Source: Streptomyces mashuensis (lineage in GTDB: Bacteria; Actinomycetota; Actinomycetes; Streptomycetales; Streptomycetaceae). From it: DNA of 64,000 nucleotides. Within the stretch, counting starts at the first letter, position 1. Every line of letters starts with the position of its first letter. Under the pieces are notes generated by a model. The model saw only the letters and a list, made by a program, of their open reading frames with translations, searched no databases and was not told the DNA's origin. The translations under genes were made by a program, and so were the position numbers. This document shows positions 33,925 to 41,492 of this stretch, one piece after another. The DNA is taken from contig NZ_BNBD01000004.1 of assembly GCF_014654785.1 (NCBI RefSeq), forward strand, positions 62,001 through 126,000. The letters run 5' to 3'.

Positions 33925-34547
33925 CCGACTCGACCCAGATCCGCGTCACCGGTCTCCGCCAGGCCGTGACCCGCGTACTTCCCCACGTGACCGGGACGAT
34001 CGGCCTCGACGGCATGCTGCTCGACTTCGACGGCGAGCACCTGTACGCCGTGGCCTCCGACCTGCAGACGATGGCCATCGGCCGGGCCTCCGCCCGTGAA
34101 TCGGCAGAGTCCTGGTCCGCTTTTGTCGACCGTCACGAGGTCGCCTTCCTGGCCAACTTCGTCAACGCCGTCGGCTACGACGACGAGGTCGAACTCGACC
34201 TGTGGCGCACCGACGATGACGAGGCGCTGTGGGTGACGGCCGAACACCGGCAAGGGATCGTCAACGCCTGCACGGCTGCCGCCTTCCTCGACTGGAGGAA
34301 GGTCGTCAGGGAACACCTCACCCGCCCCCTGACCGCCGAGCCGATCGAGCTCGACCCGGCACTCATGCACCGGTGGACGGTGTTCGACGAGCCGGTCTTC
34401 GTCCGGCGCTGCGGCCAGAAGAACGTCATCGTCGTCACCGCGCCCGGCTTCCTCGGCCTGCAGAAGGGGAACTGCTGGGGCACGTCGTCCGACACGAGTC
34501 TCGACAGCTGGCTCGACGCCGTCGCCGACAACCGGAAGGCGGCCTGA
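33921..34547 (+). CDS. DNA sliding-clamp-like (DnaN-like) protein, shortened
   Basis: The protein has 208 residues. It resembles the middle part of bacterial beta clamps: IGLDGMLLDFDGEHLYAVAS followed by DLQTMAIGRA mirrors the clamp pattern for D2 (GVRIEIEGDRVTLASTDRYRFAV in DnaN). AFVDRHEVAFLANFVNAV and FLDWRKVVREHLTRPL match the later clamp elements, including the phrase leading into the next domain. Only about two of the three clamp domains fit in its length. It overlaps the DEDDh exonuclease by ATGA. I infer a processivity or polymerase-recruiting role for element replication; the family call needs a structure-based search. Confidence 0.6.
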   Translation: MTDSTQIRVTGLRQAVTRVLPHVTGTIGLDGMLLDFDGEHLYAVASDLQTMAIGRASARESAESWSAFVDRHEVAFLANFVNAVGYDDEVELDLWRTDDDEALWVTAEHRQGIVNACTAAAFLDWRKVVREHLTRPLTAEPIELDPALMHRWTVFDEPVFVRRCGQKNVIVVTAPGFLGLQKGNCWGTSSDTSLDSWLDAVADNRKAA

Positions 34548-34548
34548 C

Positions 34549-35025
34549 ATGACCGACCGCCTGATCACCGCCAGCAAGGCCGACCACCACCTGCCCGCCC
34601 TGCTCGCGCTGGCCGCCGAGTACCAGCAGCAGGTCGAAGCGGCCTGGGCGTACGAGCGCAAGCAGCGCGAGGTCCAGGAGCGCAGGGACGTCGTGGCGCG
34701 TGCCGCCGCGTGCGTGGCCCGCGACTTCCCGAACACGCTCGCCCGGGTCCTGACGGCCGGCTCCTGGACCGGCTACCCGAGCGGCAGCGAGGGACCGGCC
34801 ATGGCCGTGGCCCCTCTCGGCGCCGGCCTCTTCCTCCTGCGCGTCACCGAAAGGGGCCTCGACGGCCCGCCGGACGAGCTGTTCCTCCTCTGCCCGTGCC
34901 CGTGCGGCAAGTACGTGGAGGTGCTCGTCGACAGCGAGTACGACCTCGCCTTCGTCCTCGACGACCTGCAGCGCACGTCCAACTGCGAGGAACTGGGCGT
35001 TCCCCTCTCGCAGGACGAGGGGTGA
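34549..35025 (+). CDS. AICE protein with a CPCPCG motif
   Basis: The protein has 158 residues. The N-terminal 60 residues are helical and charged (EYQQQVEAAWAYERKQREVQ). The C-terminal part is beta-rich with FLLCPCPCGKYVEVLVDSEY, a likely metal site, and ends acidic. It starts one base after the clamp-like stop codon. I do not recognise the family. Confidence 0.72.
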   Translation: MTDRLITASKADHHLPALLALAAEYQQQVEAAWAYERKQREVQERRDVVARAAACVARDFPNTLARVLTAGSWTGYPSGSEGPAMAVAPLGAGLFLLRVTERGLDGPPDELFLLCPCPCGKYVEVLVDSEYDLAFVLDDLQRTSNCEELGVPLSQDEG

Positions 35026-35030
35026 GCACG

Positions 35031-35237
35031 ATGACCGAGCCGCTCCCCTCGACCGTCACCATCGTCGACCCGGTGATCCGCACCCGTCGGTACCTGGCCG
35101 TGGGCGTCTTCATCCCCGGATGGATCACCCCCCGCTGGCACGTCTGGCACGCCGACGGCTCCTACGCCGGCTACGCCACCGACCCGGCGCTGATCGACCT
35201 GGTCGCGTCCCTCCACGAGCGCGAACACGGCCGGTAG
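35031..35237 (+). CDS. Small AICE protein, unknown
   Basis: The protein has 68 residues from an ATG after GAGGGG; a GTG at 35022 overlapping the previous stop is an alternative start. It is a compact beta-looking protein rich in aromatic residues (RYLAVGVFIPGWITPRWHVW) with a helical end. A GC-rich hairpin follows, so this may be the last gene of one transcript segment. Confidence 0.65.
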   Translation: MTEPLPSTVTIVDPVIRTRRYLAVGVFIPGWITPRWHVWHADGSYAGYATDPALIDLVASLHEREHGR

Positions 35238-35250
35238 CGCCGGCCGCTCC

Positions 35251-35299
35251 GCCCGCCCGGCATGCCGCCGAGTCCTCGCTGCCCGCATACCGGGCGGGC
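35251..35299 (+). terminator. Intra-operon terminator or attenuator
   Basis: GCCCGCCCGG (35251-35260) pairs exactly with CCGGGCGGGC (35290-35299). A pyrimidine-rich tail (CCCCTTCCCTTCC) follows. It separates the accessory/DNA-processing genes from the transfer genes and could set their relative levels. Confidence 0.55.
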
Positions 35300-35345
35300 C
35301 CCTTCCCTTCCTGCTTCCCTCCCGCCTGAGACGGAGGCTTCGCCG

Positions 35346-35594
35346 ATGTTCTCCCCGCCCCTGGTCACTCTCGCCGCGGCGTCCGCGCCGGTGGTGACCG
35401 TGTCCCTGACCCTGCTGCTGATCACGGTCGGCATCGCGCTGTGCGTGTGGGTCGGGCACCGCTGGTCGACGCTCATCGTCGGCCTGCTGATCGGCCTGTT
35501 CCTCACCGGCACCGGCTTCGCGAACGGCACCCGCAAGGCCGTCACCACCGTCGCCACCACCGCGATCAACGCCCTGTCCGAGGCGCTGCAATGA
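35346..35594 (+). CDS. Small membrane protein (Spd-like)
   Basis: The protein has 82 residues with two hydrophobic segments (PLVTLAAASAPVVTVSLTLL region and WSTLIVGLLIGLFLTGTGF). The ATG follows ACGGAGG. It stops 4 bases into the DUF2637 gene (ATGA). The small paired-helix form and position fit the spread-protein block found beside traB in AICEs. Confidence 0.75.
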   Translation: MFSPPLVTLAAASAPVVTVSLTLLLITVGIALCVWVGHRWSTLIVGLLIGLFLTGTGFANGTRKAVTTVATTAINALSEALQ

Positions 35595-36538
35595 GCGCGT
35601 CGACCATCCCGGAGACCGGGACCAGGACCGGTACCGGAACGGGAGCCGCCGGGGACACCCGCAGGGACTGGCTGCTGTACGTCGGCATGGGCGCGGTCGG
35701 CCTGGCCGCCGCCGCTTCCTCGTACGCCGCCCTGCAGGACCTGGCCGTACGTACCGGCTGGTGGTCGTGGCTGTCCTGGTTGCTGCCGCTCACCGTCGAC
35801 GCCTACGCCATGACGGCCGTACGCCTGTGGCTCGGCCGCGCCACCCGCAACCGCCAGGCCCGTGCCTGGGCCAAGGCCAACGCCATCGGCGGCATCGCGC
35901 TCTCGGTGGCCGGCAACGCCGTCGATCACGCCGCCTCGGCGGGCGTCATCACGGTGTCCTGGCCGCTCATCGTGGCGGTCTCCGCCATCCCGCCGGTGAC
36001 CCTCGGCCTGCTGGTCCACATGGGGCACCTCAGCACCCTGCCCCCTACCGACAGCCCCGTCGACGATTCCCCCCGCGGCCCTGTCGCCGACACCGCCACC
36101 GCACCACAGCAGCAGCCTGTCGAACTCGCCGAGGCGGCGGCCCTACCGGCTCTACCGGGTCACCCCCCTGCCGTCGACGGCGCGGCCAAGCCGCGGCAGC
36201 CCCGCCGTGCCGCCACCGGCAGCAAGCAGCGGCGGGCCCTGCCGAAGGGCATGTCCGACGACGAGCTCATCGGCGCCGCCCGGCAGCGCATCGCCGAAGG
36301 CGGCGATGCCTCGGCGACCTGGCTCATGAAGACGTACGGCATCGGCACCGGCCGCGCCGCCCGCATCCGTGACGCCGCCTACCGCGCGCCCCGCCTGGCC
36401 GCCGCACCGGAGCCCACCGCGGATCGTGCAGCTCCCATCCCCGCCGGCCCCGCACCCGTGGTGTCCCTCACGAAATCGAGCAACGGCACCGGCACCGACG
36501 ACCACGAACTCCCGGAGATGGAGGAAGAAGCCTCATGA
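35591..36538 (+). CDS. DUF2637 membrane protein (Spd-type transfer accessory)
   Basis: The protein has 315 residues. Four hydrophobic segments lie in residues 25-150 (DWLLYVGMGAVGLAAAASSY, WLSWLLPLTVDAYAMTAV, GIALSVAGNAVDHAASAG, WPLIVAVSAIPPVTLGLLV), the DUF2637 layout common in Streptomyces plasmids. The cytoplasmic tail is Pro/Ala-rich and includes a helix-turn-helix-like piece (SATWLMKTYGIGTGRAARIR). Such proteins belong to the spread machinery that moves plasmid DNA across septal cross-walls. It is flanked by ATGA overlaps on both sides. Confidence 0.85.
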   Translation: MSASTIPETGTRTGTGTGAAGDTRRDWLLYVGMGAVGLAAAASSYAALQDLAVRTGWWSWLSWLLPLTVDAYAMTAVRLWLGRATRNRQARAWAKANAIGGIALSVAGNAVDHAASAGVITVSWPLIVAVSAIPPVTLGLLVHMGHLSTLPPTDSPVDDSPRGPVADTATAPQQQPVELAEAAALPALPGHPPAVDGAAKPRQPRRAATGSKQRRALPKGMSDDELIGAARQRIAEGGDASATWLMKTYGIGTGRAARIRDAAYRAPRLAAAPEPTADRAAPIPAGPAPVVSLTKSSNGTGTDDHELPEMEEEAS

Positions 36539-37197
36539 CGCCCCTGCTGCAGGCCGTGCCCATCGCCGCCCCGGTGGCGGGGTGGGCGGCCCACGCCCTG
36601 TTCCTCGCCCGCCGCCTGCGTACCGCCCGGACGGATCCGCTGACCGGGCTGATGAGCCGCGCCGCCTTCACCAGCCGCGCCAACCGGGCTGTCAAGCACC
36701 CGCACGCGGCCGTCCTGCTGCTCGACCTGGACGGCTTCAAGGACATCAACGACACCTACGGCCACTTCGCCGGGGACCAGGTCCTCGCCGCCGTCGGCCA
36801 TCGGCTCGACGTCTGGTGCGCCGACCGGCACGGGTTCGCCGGCCGCCTCGGTGGCGACGAGTTCGCCGCCGTCATACGGCTCGCCCCTGACACCGACCCT
36901 CAGATCGAACTGACGTACGGCCTGTGGCCGAAGCTGTCGGACGCCATCGACACCGGCACCGTCACCATCCACCCGAGCGGTTCGATCGGCATCTGCCGGC
37001 GGAGCCACCGGCCCGGGGCCAGGCTCCCCGAGTTGCTGCGCGGCGCCGACGAGGCCATGTACAGGGCCAAGCGGCTCGGCCACCGCTGGCAGCCCGCGAT
37101 GAGCTGCGACGTGTACGCCACCGTCAACGGCCGGCGCATCGGACGGCCGGGCACCGGCGTCCGCCGCCGCCCGGCCCGCGGAGGGCACGACCGATGA
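36535..37197 (+). CDS. GGDEF-domain protein (probable diguanylate cyclase) carried by the AICE
   Basis: The protein has 220 residues. A short hydrophobic N terminus (LQAVPIAAPVAGWAAHALFL) leads into the GGDEF domain: RTDPLTGLMSRAAF, LLLDLDGFKDINDTYGHFAG, active loop GRLGGDEFAAVIRL, and LPELLRGADEAMYRAKRLG. Active-site residues are intact and the RxxD I-site is absent. It should produce c-di-GMP, which in Streptomyces binds BldD and holds colonies in vegetative growth. It sits within the Spd/transfer block with ATGA overlaps, implying co-expression with transfer genes. Confidence 0.92.
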   Translation: MTPLLQAVPIAAPVAGWAAHALFLARRLRTARTDPLTGLMSRAAFTSRANRAVKHPHAAVLLLDLDGFKDINDTYGHFAGDQVLAAVGHRLDVWCADRHGFAGRLGGDEFAAVIRLAPDTDPQIELTYGLWPKLSDAIDTGTVTIHPSGSIGICRRSHRPGARLPELLRGADEAMYRAKRLGHRWQPAMSCDVYATVNGRRIGRPGTGVRRRPARGGHDR

Positions 37198-37739
37198 CGC
37201 TCTTCCCGCGCGAGACGACCACCGTCCGCATCCCCAAGGTCCCCAAACAGCGTCGCGGCCGTCACCAGACCCCCGTCGTGGTCGTCGTCCCCGAACAGCT
37301 CACCTGGGGCCAGCGCCTCACGGCCGCGATCGGACGCGCGGCGTGGAAGCGCCGCCGGGCGTTCGTGCCGACCGCCGTCGCCGTCGCCGCCCTGGTGGCC
37401 GCTGCCGTCGCTCACGCCCAGGCCCCGGGCCTGTGGCTGCCGCTGGCCGCCCTCGCCATGGCCGGGCCCGGCTGGCTGGTCTGGGCCACGCTCCGGCGGC
37501 CCACCCCTCACAGGCGTGTACGCACCTGGCGCGTCGCCCTGGCCGCGGCCGTACTGACGGCCGGTGGCTGGGCAGCGGCGTCGGTGGCCTTCGGCCCGCT
37601 GACCAACCCGCTGCCGTGGCTGTGGCTGCTGCTCCTCCTCGCCGCGCACGTCGCCCGGCACCTGCGCCGCGCCACCCGCACCGCTGACCTGCCCGCGAAC
37701 GAGACCGAGTACCCGACCGAGAAGGAGTCCGCCCGATGA
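37194..37739 (+). CDS. SpdB-like membrane protein
   Basis: The protein has 181 residues. A 50-residue basic N terminus (RIPKVPKQRRGRH) is followed by four hydrophobic segments between residues 58 and 160 (VPTAVAVAALVAAAVAHA, LWLPLAALAMAGPGWLVWAT, VALAAAVLTAGGWAAASVAF, LPWLWLLLLLAAHVA), then a charged tail. This fits the SpdB class of membrane proteins encoded beside traB. ATGA overlaps join it to both neighbours. Confidence 0.8.
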   Translation: MTLFPRETTTVRIPKVPKQRRGRHQTPVVVVVPEQLTWGQRLTAAIGRAAWKRRRAFVPTAVAVAALVAAAVAHAQAPGLWLPLAALAMAGPGWLVWATLRRPTPHRRVRTWRVALAAAVLTAGGWAAASVAFGPLTNPLPWLWLLLLLAAHVARHLRRATRTADLPANETEYPTEKESAR

Positions 37740-38317
37740 CGACCCCGCCCAACGGATACGGCTTCGGCCCCGGCACCCCCGGCGCCGGCAACGGCTCGGC
37801 CCGCGGCACCAACAACGGGGGCGCCCGCTACCGCACCAGCAACCGCACCCGCGAGTACCACTTCCACGTCGGCGGCCAGGGCAACGGCAACCGCGGGACC
37901 GGCGGTGGCGGCGGAGGCGGCAACAGCGCCTCGGGGTTCTTCCGCCGCGACGGACGCGGCGGGAGCGACGGCCACAGCCCCCTCGCCGACCCGGAGTTCT
38001 TCAGCAATGTCGACATCCGCAACTACTGCGAGACGGCCCGCGGCATTTTCCTCCAGCTGTCGTTCGAGCTGGCCGGCGCTTCAGAGGTCCTGCACTCCGT
38101 CCTGAAGGAGATTCCCGACCCGGACGGCCGCGCCTTCGGCTCGCGCATGCGGGCCCGGCGTGTGGCCAAGCGGCTCAAGCAGGCCGCCGAGGACGCTCGC
38201 GACACCGCCAAGAACGTGGCCGCGACCTACGCCGCCTTCCAGCGCGAGTTCGCCCCCGAACTCGCCCCCTACCGCTCCCGTCAGCGCCCGACCCGCCGGT
38301 TCGACTTCAACGGCTGA
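37736..38317 (+). CDS. TraA-like plasmid transfer protein
   Basis: The protein has 193 residues. Residues 1-65 are a Gly/Asn-rich flexible region (GQGNGNRGTGGGGGGGNSAS). Residues 75-175 are helical and contain the recurring AICE/plasmid pattern DPEFFSNVDIRNYCETARG, RMRARRVAKRLKQAAEDARD and AKNVAATYAAFQREFAPEL. Proteins of this form are placed directly upstream of the traB translocase in many elements and are annotated as TraA or transfer proteins. No enzymatic motif is visible. Confidence 0.75.
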   Translation: MTTPPNGYGFGPGTPGAGNGSARGTNNGGARYRTSNRTREYHFHVGGQGNGNRGTGGGGGGGNSASGFFRRDGRGGSDGHSPLADPEFFSNVDIRNYCETARGIFLQLSFELAGASEVLHSVLKEIPDPDGRAFGSRMRARRVAKRLKQAAEDARDTAKNVAATYAAFQREFAPELAPYRSRQRPTRRFDFNG

Positions 38318-38348
38318 TCCACCGCGTACGTGAAGGAGGCACACGGCC

Positions 38349-40424
38349 GTGTCCCAGCTCACCCCCGACCAGGTCCACGAGGAACAGCTCCGCGCCCCCG
38401 CCGGCGCGGGCGGTGTCCGCGAGTACCTGTCCCACCGCGTCAAGCCGCACCTGCCCCCGTGGCTGGTGGGAGCCGGGACCGGCCTGGCCTCCCTGCCCGC
38501 CCACCACTACTGGGGCAACAGCGCCGCCGCCACGGCCGGCCTCACCCTCACCTCCGTCGCCCTGGCCGGCGTCACCTGGTGGATGGGCAAGGCCACCACC
38601 GCACAACGCCGCCTGCACTCCGCAATCACCGTCGCCGCGGGCTCCAGCTGGTTCACCGCGGCCGCCATCGCAGGCCCGGACGCCGGCCCTCTCGGCGGGC
38701 TGTACTTCATGGGCGCACCGGCACTGGCCCTGTCCTGGAACATCCGCCAGATCCTGCGCCGCAACCCCGAGGCCACGGGCGGTGCCGACGGCGGTCTACT
38801 GGAGAAGGTCGGCCTGGCCAAAGCCCAGATCACCCGTAGCAGCGTCGCACCCAACAAGGCGACCTTCGACCTGCAGCTGCCGCGCGGCGAACTCACCGCC
38901 GACGATGTCAGCAAGACAACGCCGCTGCTGGCCAGCGCCCTCGACGTCCCGAAGAACGCCGTGCGCGTCACCCCCGACCCCGACTCCGCGTCCCGCGCCC
39001 AGCTCACGATCGTCCCGCACGACCTGCTCAAGAACACCATCCCCTACCCGGGCCCGTCCCACCCCGGCGGCAGCATCGCCGACCCCGTCCACGTCGGCCT
39101 CTACGAGGACGGCACGGACGCCGTGCTCTACTTCCCCGGCGACCCGGAAGCCGGCCGCAACGCCATGCACCTTCTGATCATGGGAATGACCGGCTCCGGC
39201 AAGTCCGAGGGCGGCCTCTCCGCCCTGGCCGAGGTCCTCTCGCGCCGCGATGCCGTGGTGTGGGCATCGGACCCCGCCAAGGCCGATCAGACGCTCGGCC
39301 CGCTGCTGCCCGCCGTCGACTGGGCGGCCCTGGACATGAAGTCCACCGAGGCGATGATCGCTGCCATCAAGGCCGCGATCCCCGCCCGTACCCGGTGGCT
39401 GGCCAAGTACGGCTACAAGCAGTGGGTCCCCGAGTGCGCGCAGACCCAGGCCGACGGCTCGCCCGGCATGCCGTACCTGCTGTGCTGGTTCGAGGAAGCG
39501 GCCAAAACCATCCGGGAGACCGACGAGGACGTCTTCACCGGCATCGCCCAGGAAGCGCGCTCCGCCGGCATAACGCTGGTCGTCTCGATGCAACGCGCCT
39601 CGGGCAACCAGGTCTCCACCGACACCCGCGCCTCCCTCGGCTCCTCGTGGGTCTACGGCGTACGCAACGAGCGCGACGCCGGGTTCGCCCTCGACGACGA
39701 GGTCCTCGACGCAGGCGCCGCCCCGCACCTGTGGAAGGACAAGAGGCCCGGCTACTGCTACCTCGTCGCCAACGGCATCCCCGAGACCTTCTGGGCCACC
39801 CCCGCCCGCTCCTACCTCACCCCGCGCGAATACCTGGACTGGATCGTTTTCACCTTCGCCGAGACCCGAGCCACCCTCGACCCCGTCACCGCGGAGGCCG
39901 CCAAGCGCGCCGCCGGCCGCCACTTCACCCAGCGCACCCGCCACCCCATGCCCGGCGCCGCCCCTGCCCACGACTCGCAGAAGGAGGACACCGTGAGCCA
40001 CCGCCGCCATGCGCTGCACGACCAAGAGCACGAGGAACAGTTCGACGACCACGAGGACGACAACCTCGGGGAGAACTACGAGGACTACGACGACGACCAG
40101 GACGTCGACCCGGAGCGCGAACTCCCCTCGGCCACCCACGTCGTGCAGTTCGCCGAGCGTCCGCCGGAGAAGCCCCGCCACCGCGTCTCGCCCGCGCAGG
40201 CCCGCCAGGTCATGGAGGACATCCTCGACGAGTTCGAGGCCGAGGGCCGCACCATCGTCCGCCCCGCCGACTTCATGGAGCACTGCGACCGCCACGGCCG
40301 CTCCCGCTCGTGGGTCTCCGGTCAGGTCGCCGCCTTCATCATGGCCGGCCGTCTGGAGGAGACGGGGGAGACGGGCGAGTACCGCATCGTGCGCGACCAC
40401 GACGACGAGGACCGGGCCGCCTGA
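38349..40424 (+). CDS. traB: TraB/TraSA FtsK-SpoIIIE-type DNA translocase
   Basis: The protein has 691 residues from a GTG after AAGGAGG. Two to four hydrophobic segments occur in residues 30-140, and the ATPase domain follows: Walker A HLLIMGMTGSGKSEGGLSAL (about residue 282), Walker B MPYLLCWFEEAAK (about 376) and VVSMQRASGNQVSTDTRASL. The C terminus is an acidic stretch and then a winged-helix domain (RPADFMEHCDRHGRSRSWVS) that in this family recognises 8-bp repeats in clt. Such hexameric motors move double-stranded element DNA from donor to recipient without a relaxase. Confidence 0.95.
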   Translation: MSQLTPDQVHEEQLRAPAGAGGVREYLSHRVKPHLPPWLVGAGTGLASLPAHHYWGNSAAATAGLTLTSVALAGVTWWMGKATTAQRRLHSAITVAAGSSWFTAAAIAGPDAGPLGGLYFMGAPALALSWNIRQILRRNPEATGGADGGLLEKVGLAKAQITRSSVAPNKATFDLQLPRGELTADDVSKTTPLLASALDVPKNAVRVTPDPDSASRAQLTIVPHDLLKNTIPYPGPSHPGGSIADPVHVGLYEDGTDAVLYFPGDPEAGRNAMHLLIMGMTGSGKSEGGLSALAEVLSRRDAVVWASDPAKADQTLGPLLPAVDWAALDMKSTEAMIAAIKAAIPARTRWLAKYGYKQWVPECAQTQADGSPGMPYLLCWFEEAAKTIRETDEDVFTGIAQEARSAGITLVVSMQRASGNQVSTDTRASLGSSWVYGVRNERDAGFALDDEVLDAGAAPHLWKDKRPGYCYLVANGIPETFWATPARSYLTPREYLDWIVFTFAETRATLDPVTAEAAKRAAGRHFTQRTRHPMPGAAPAHDSQKEDTVSHRRHALHDQEHEEQFDDHEDDNLGENYEDYDDDQDVDPERELPSATHVVQFAERPPEKPRHRVSPAQARQVMEDILDEFEAEGRTIVRPADFMEHCDRHGRSRSWVSGQVAAFIMAGRLEETGETGEYRIVRDHDDEDRAA

Positions 40425-40436
40425 CAGACCTGACGC

Positions 40437-40522
40437 GTCAGACGCGTCAGACGGGCCTGACAGCCACGAGCCCCAATACGCGGGTCACGCGCGCCCGCGA
40501 CCCCCGTCAGACGCGTCCGACG
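40437..40522. repeat. Candidate clt / TraB recognition repeats
   Basis: In the 153 bases between traB and the Prim-Pol gene, GTCAGACG occurs at 40437-40444, 40446-40453 and 40506-40513, and the variant GTCCGACG at 40515-40522. The pairs are spaced exactly 9 bases start to start. Further CCTGACA copies occur around them. TraB-type translocases bind directly repeated 8-bp motifs in the cis-acting clt locus, normally next to traB. The same repeats could instead be replication iterons. Confidence 0.55.
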
Positions 40523-40577
40523 CCGCCGGCCTGACACCCCTGACAGCCCATCTGCGTCCGCCCGGAGAACCACTCCC

Positions 40578-41492
40578 ATGCACCCGACAGCACCGGACCA
40601 CTCCTCCAGCGCTCACGCCCAGGCCCTGCGGAGCGCCCTCACTGCCACCACACACGGCCTGGCCGTCATCCCCCTGTCCCGGACCAAGCTCCCCGCCGTC
40701 CGCTCACCGCACCGAGACGAACCCAAGCCCCAGCCGTGCCGGGGCGAGTGCGGCCACCTCGGCCACGGCGTGCACGACGCCACCACCGACCCGGACGCCG
40801 TCCGAGCCCTGTTCGAGGCGGCGCCCTGGGCCACCGGCTACGGCATCGCCTGTGGCCGGCCGCCGCACCACCTCGTCGGCGTCGACCTCGACGTGAAGCA
40901 CGGCCAGGACGGCCCCGCCGCCCTCGCGGGCCTGGCGCGCCTGCACGGCTTCGAGATCCCGGACACGGTCACGGTGCTGACTCCCAGCGGCGGGCAACAC
41001 CGCTGGTTCTCCAGCCCCGCCGACGCCCGCATCCCGAACTCCGTGGGCAGGATCGCCCCCGGCATCGACATCCGCGGCCCTGGCGGCTACCTCGTCGGCC
41101 CCGGCTCCCTGACCACGGCCGGCCGCTACGCCCTGGCCGCCGACTCGCCGGGCCTGCCCGCCGCGCCCGTACCCGAGCAGCTGCTACACCTGGTCCTTCC
41201 CCCGACGCCGCGTCCCCTGAGCCGACCGGGCCGTACGGCCGGGACGTCCGGCCGTACGGCAACGGGCCTGATCCGGTTCGTCCTGGACGCGACTCCCGCG
41301 GGCAAGGACGGCACCGGCCGCAACGATCGCTTGTACTGGGCCGCCTGCCGCGCGTACGAGACCGGCGGCCCGGACGCCGACGGCATCGCCGCCGCGCTCG
41401 TGGACGCCGCCGTCCACGTCGGCCTGCCCGAACGAGAAGCCCTGGCCACCGTCGCCTCCGCCGCCCGCCGCACCCGCCGGAGCAGCAGGTGA
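40578..41492 (+). CDS. Bifunctional primase-polymerase (Prim-Pol), RepPP-type initiator subunit
   Basis: The protein has 304 residues. The archaeo-eukaryotic primase fold is indicated by LTATTHGLAVIPLSRTKLPA, an inserted CRGECGHLGHGVH metal-like loop, WATGYGIACGRPPHHLVGVD leading into the catalytic DLD, and HRWFSS with the catalytic His, then GIDIRGPGGYLVGPGS. AICEs of the RepPP class replicate with such enzymes. It ends in a GTGA overlap with the helicase gene. The catalytic residues appear intact, unlike the chromosomal relative at 51671-52552. Confidence 0.92.
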   Translation: MHPTAPDHSSSAHAQALRSALTATTHGLAVIPLSRTKLPAVRSPHRDEPKPQPCRGECGHLGHGVHDATTDPDAVRALFEAAPWATGYGIACGRPPHHLVGVDLDVKHGQDGPAALAGLARLHGFEIPDTVTVLTPSGGQHRWFSSPADARIPNSVGRIAPGIDIRGPGGYLVGPGSLTTAGRYALAADSPGLPAAPVPEQLLHLVLPPTPRPLSRPGRTAGTSGRTATGLIRFVLDATPAGKDGTGRNDRLYWAACRAYETGGPDADGIAAALVDAAVHVGLPEREALATVASAARRTRRSSR

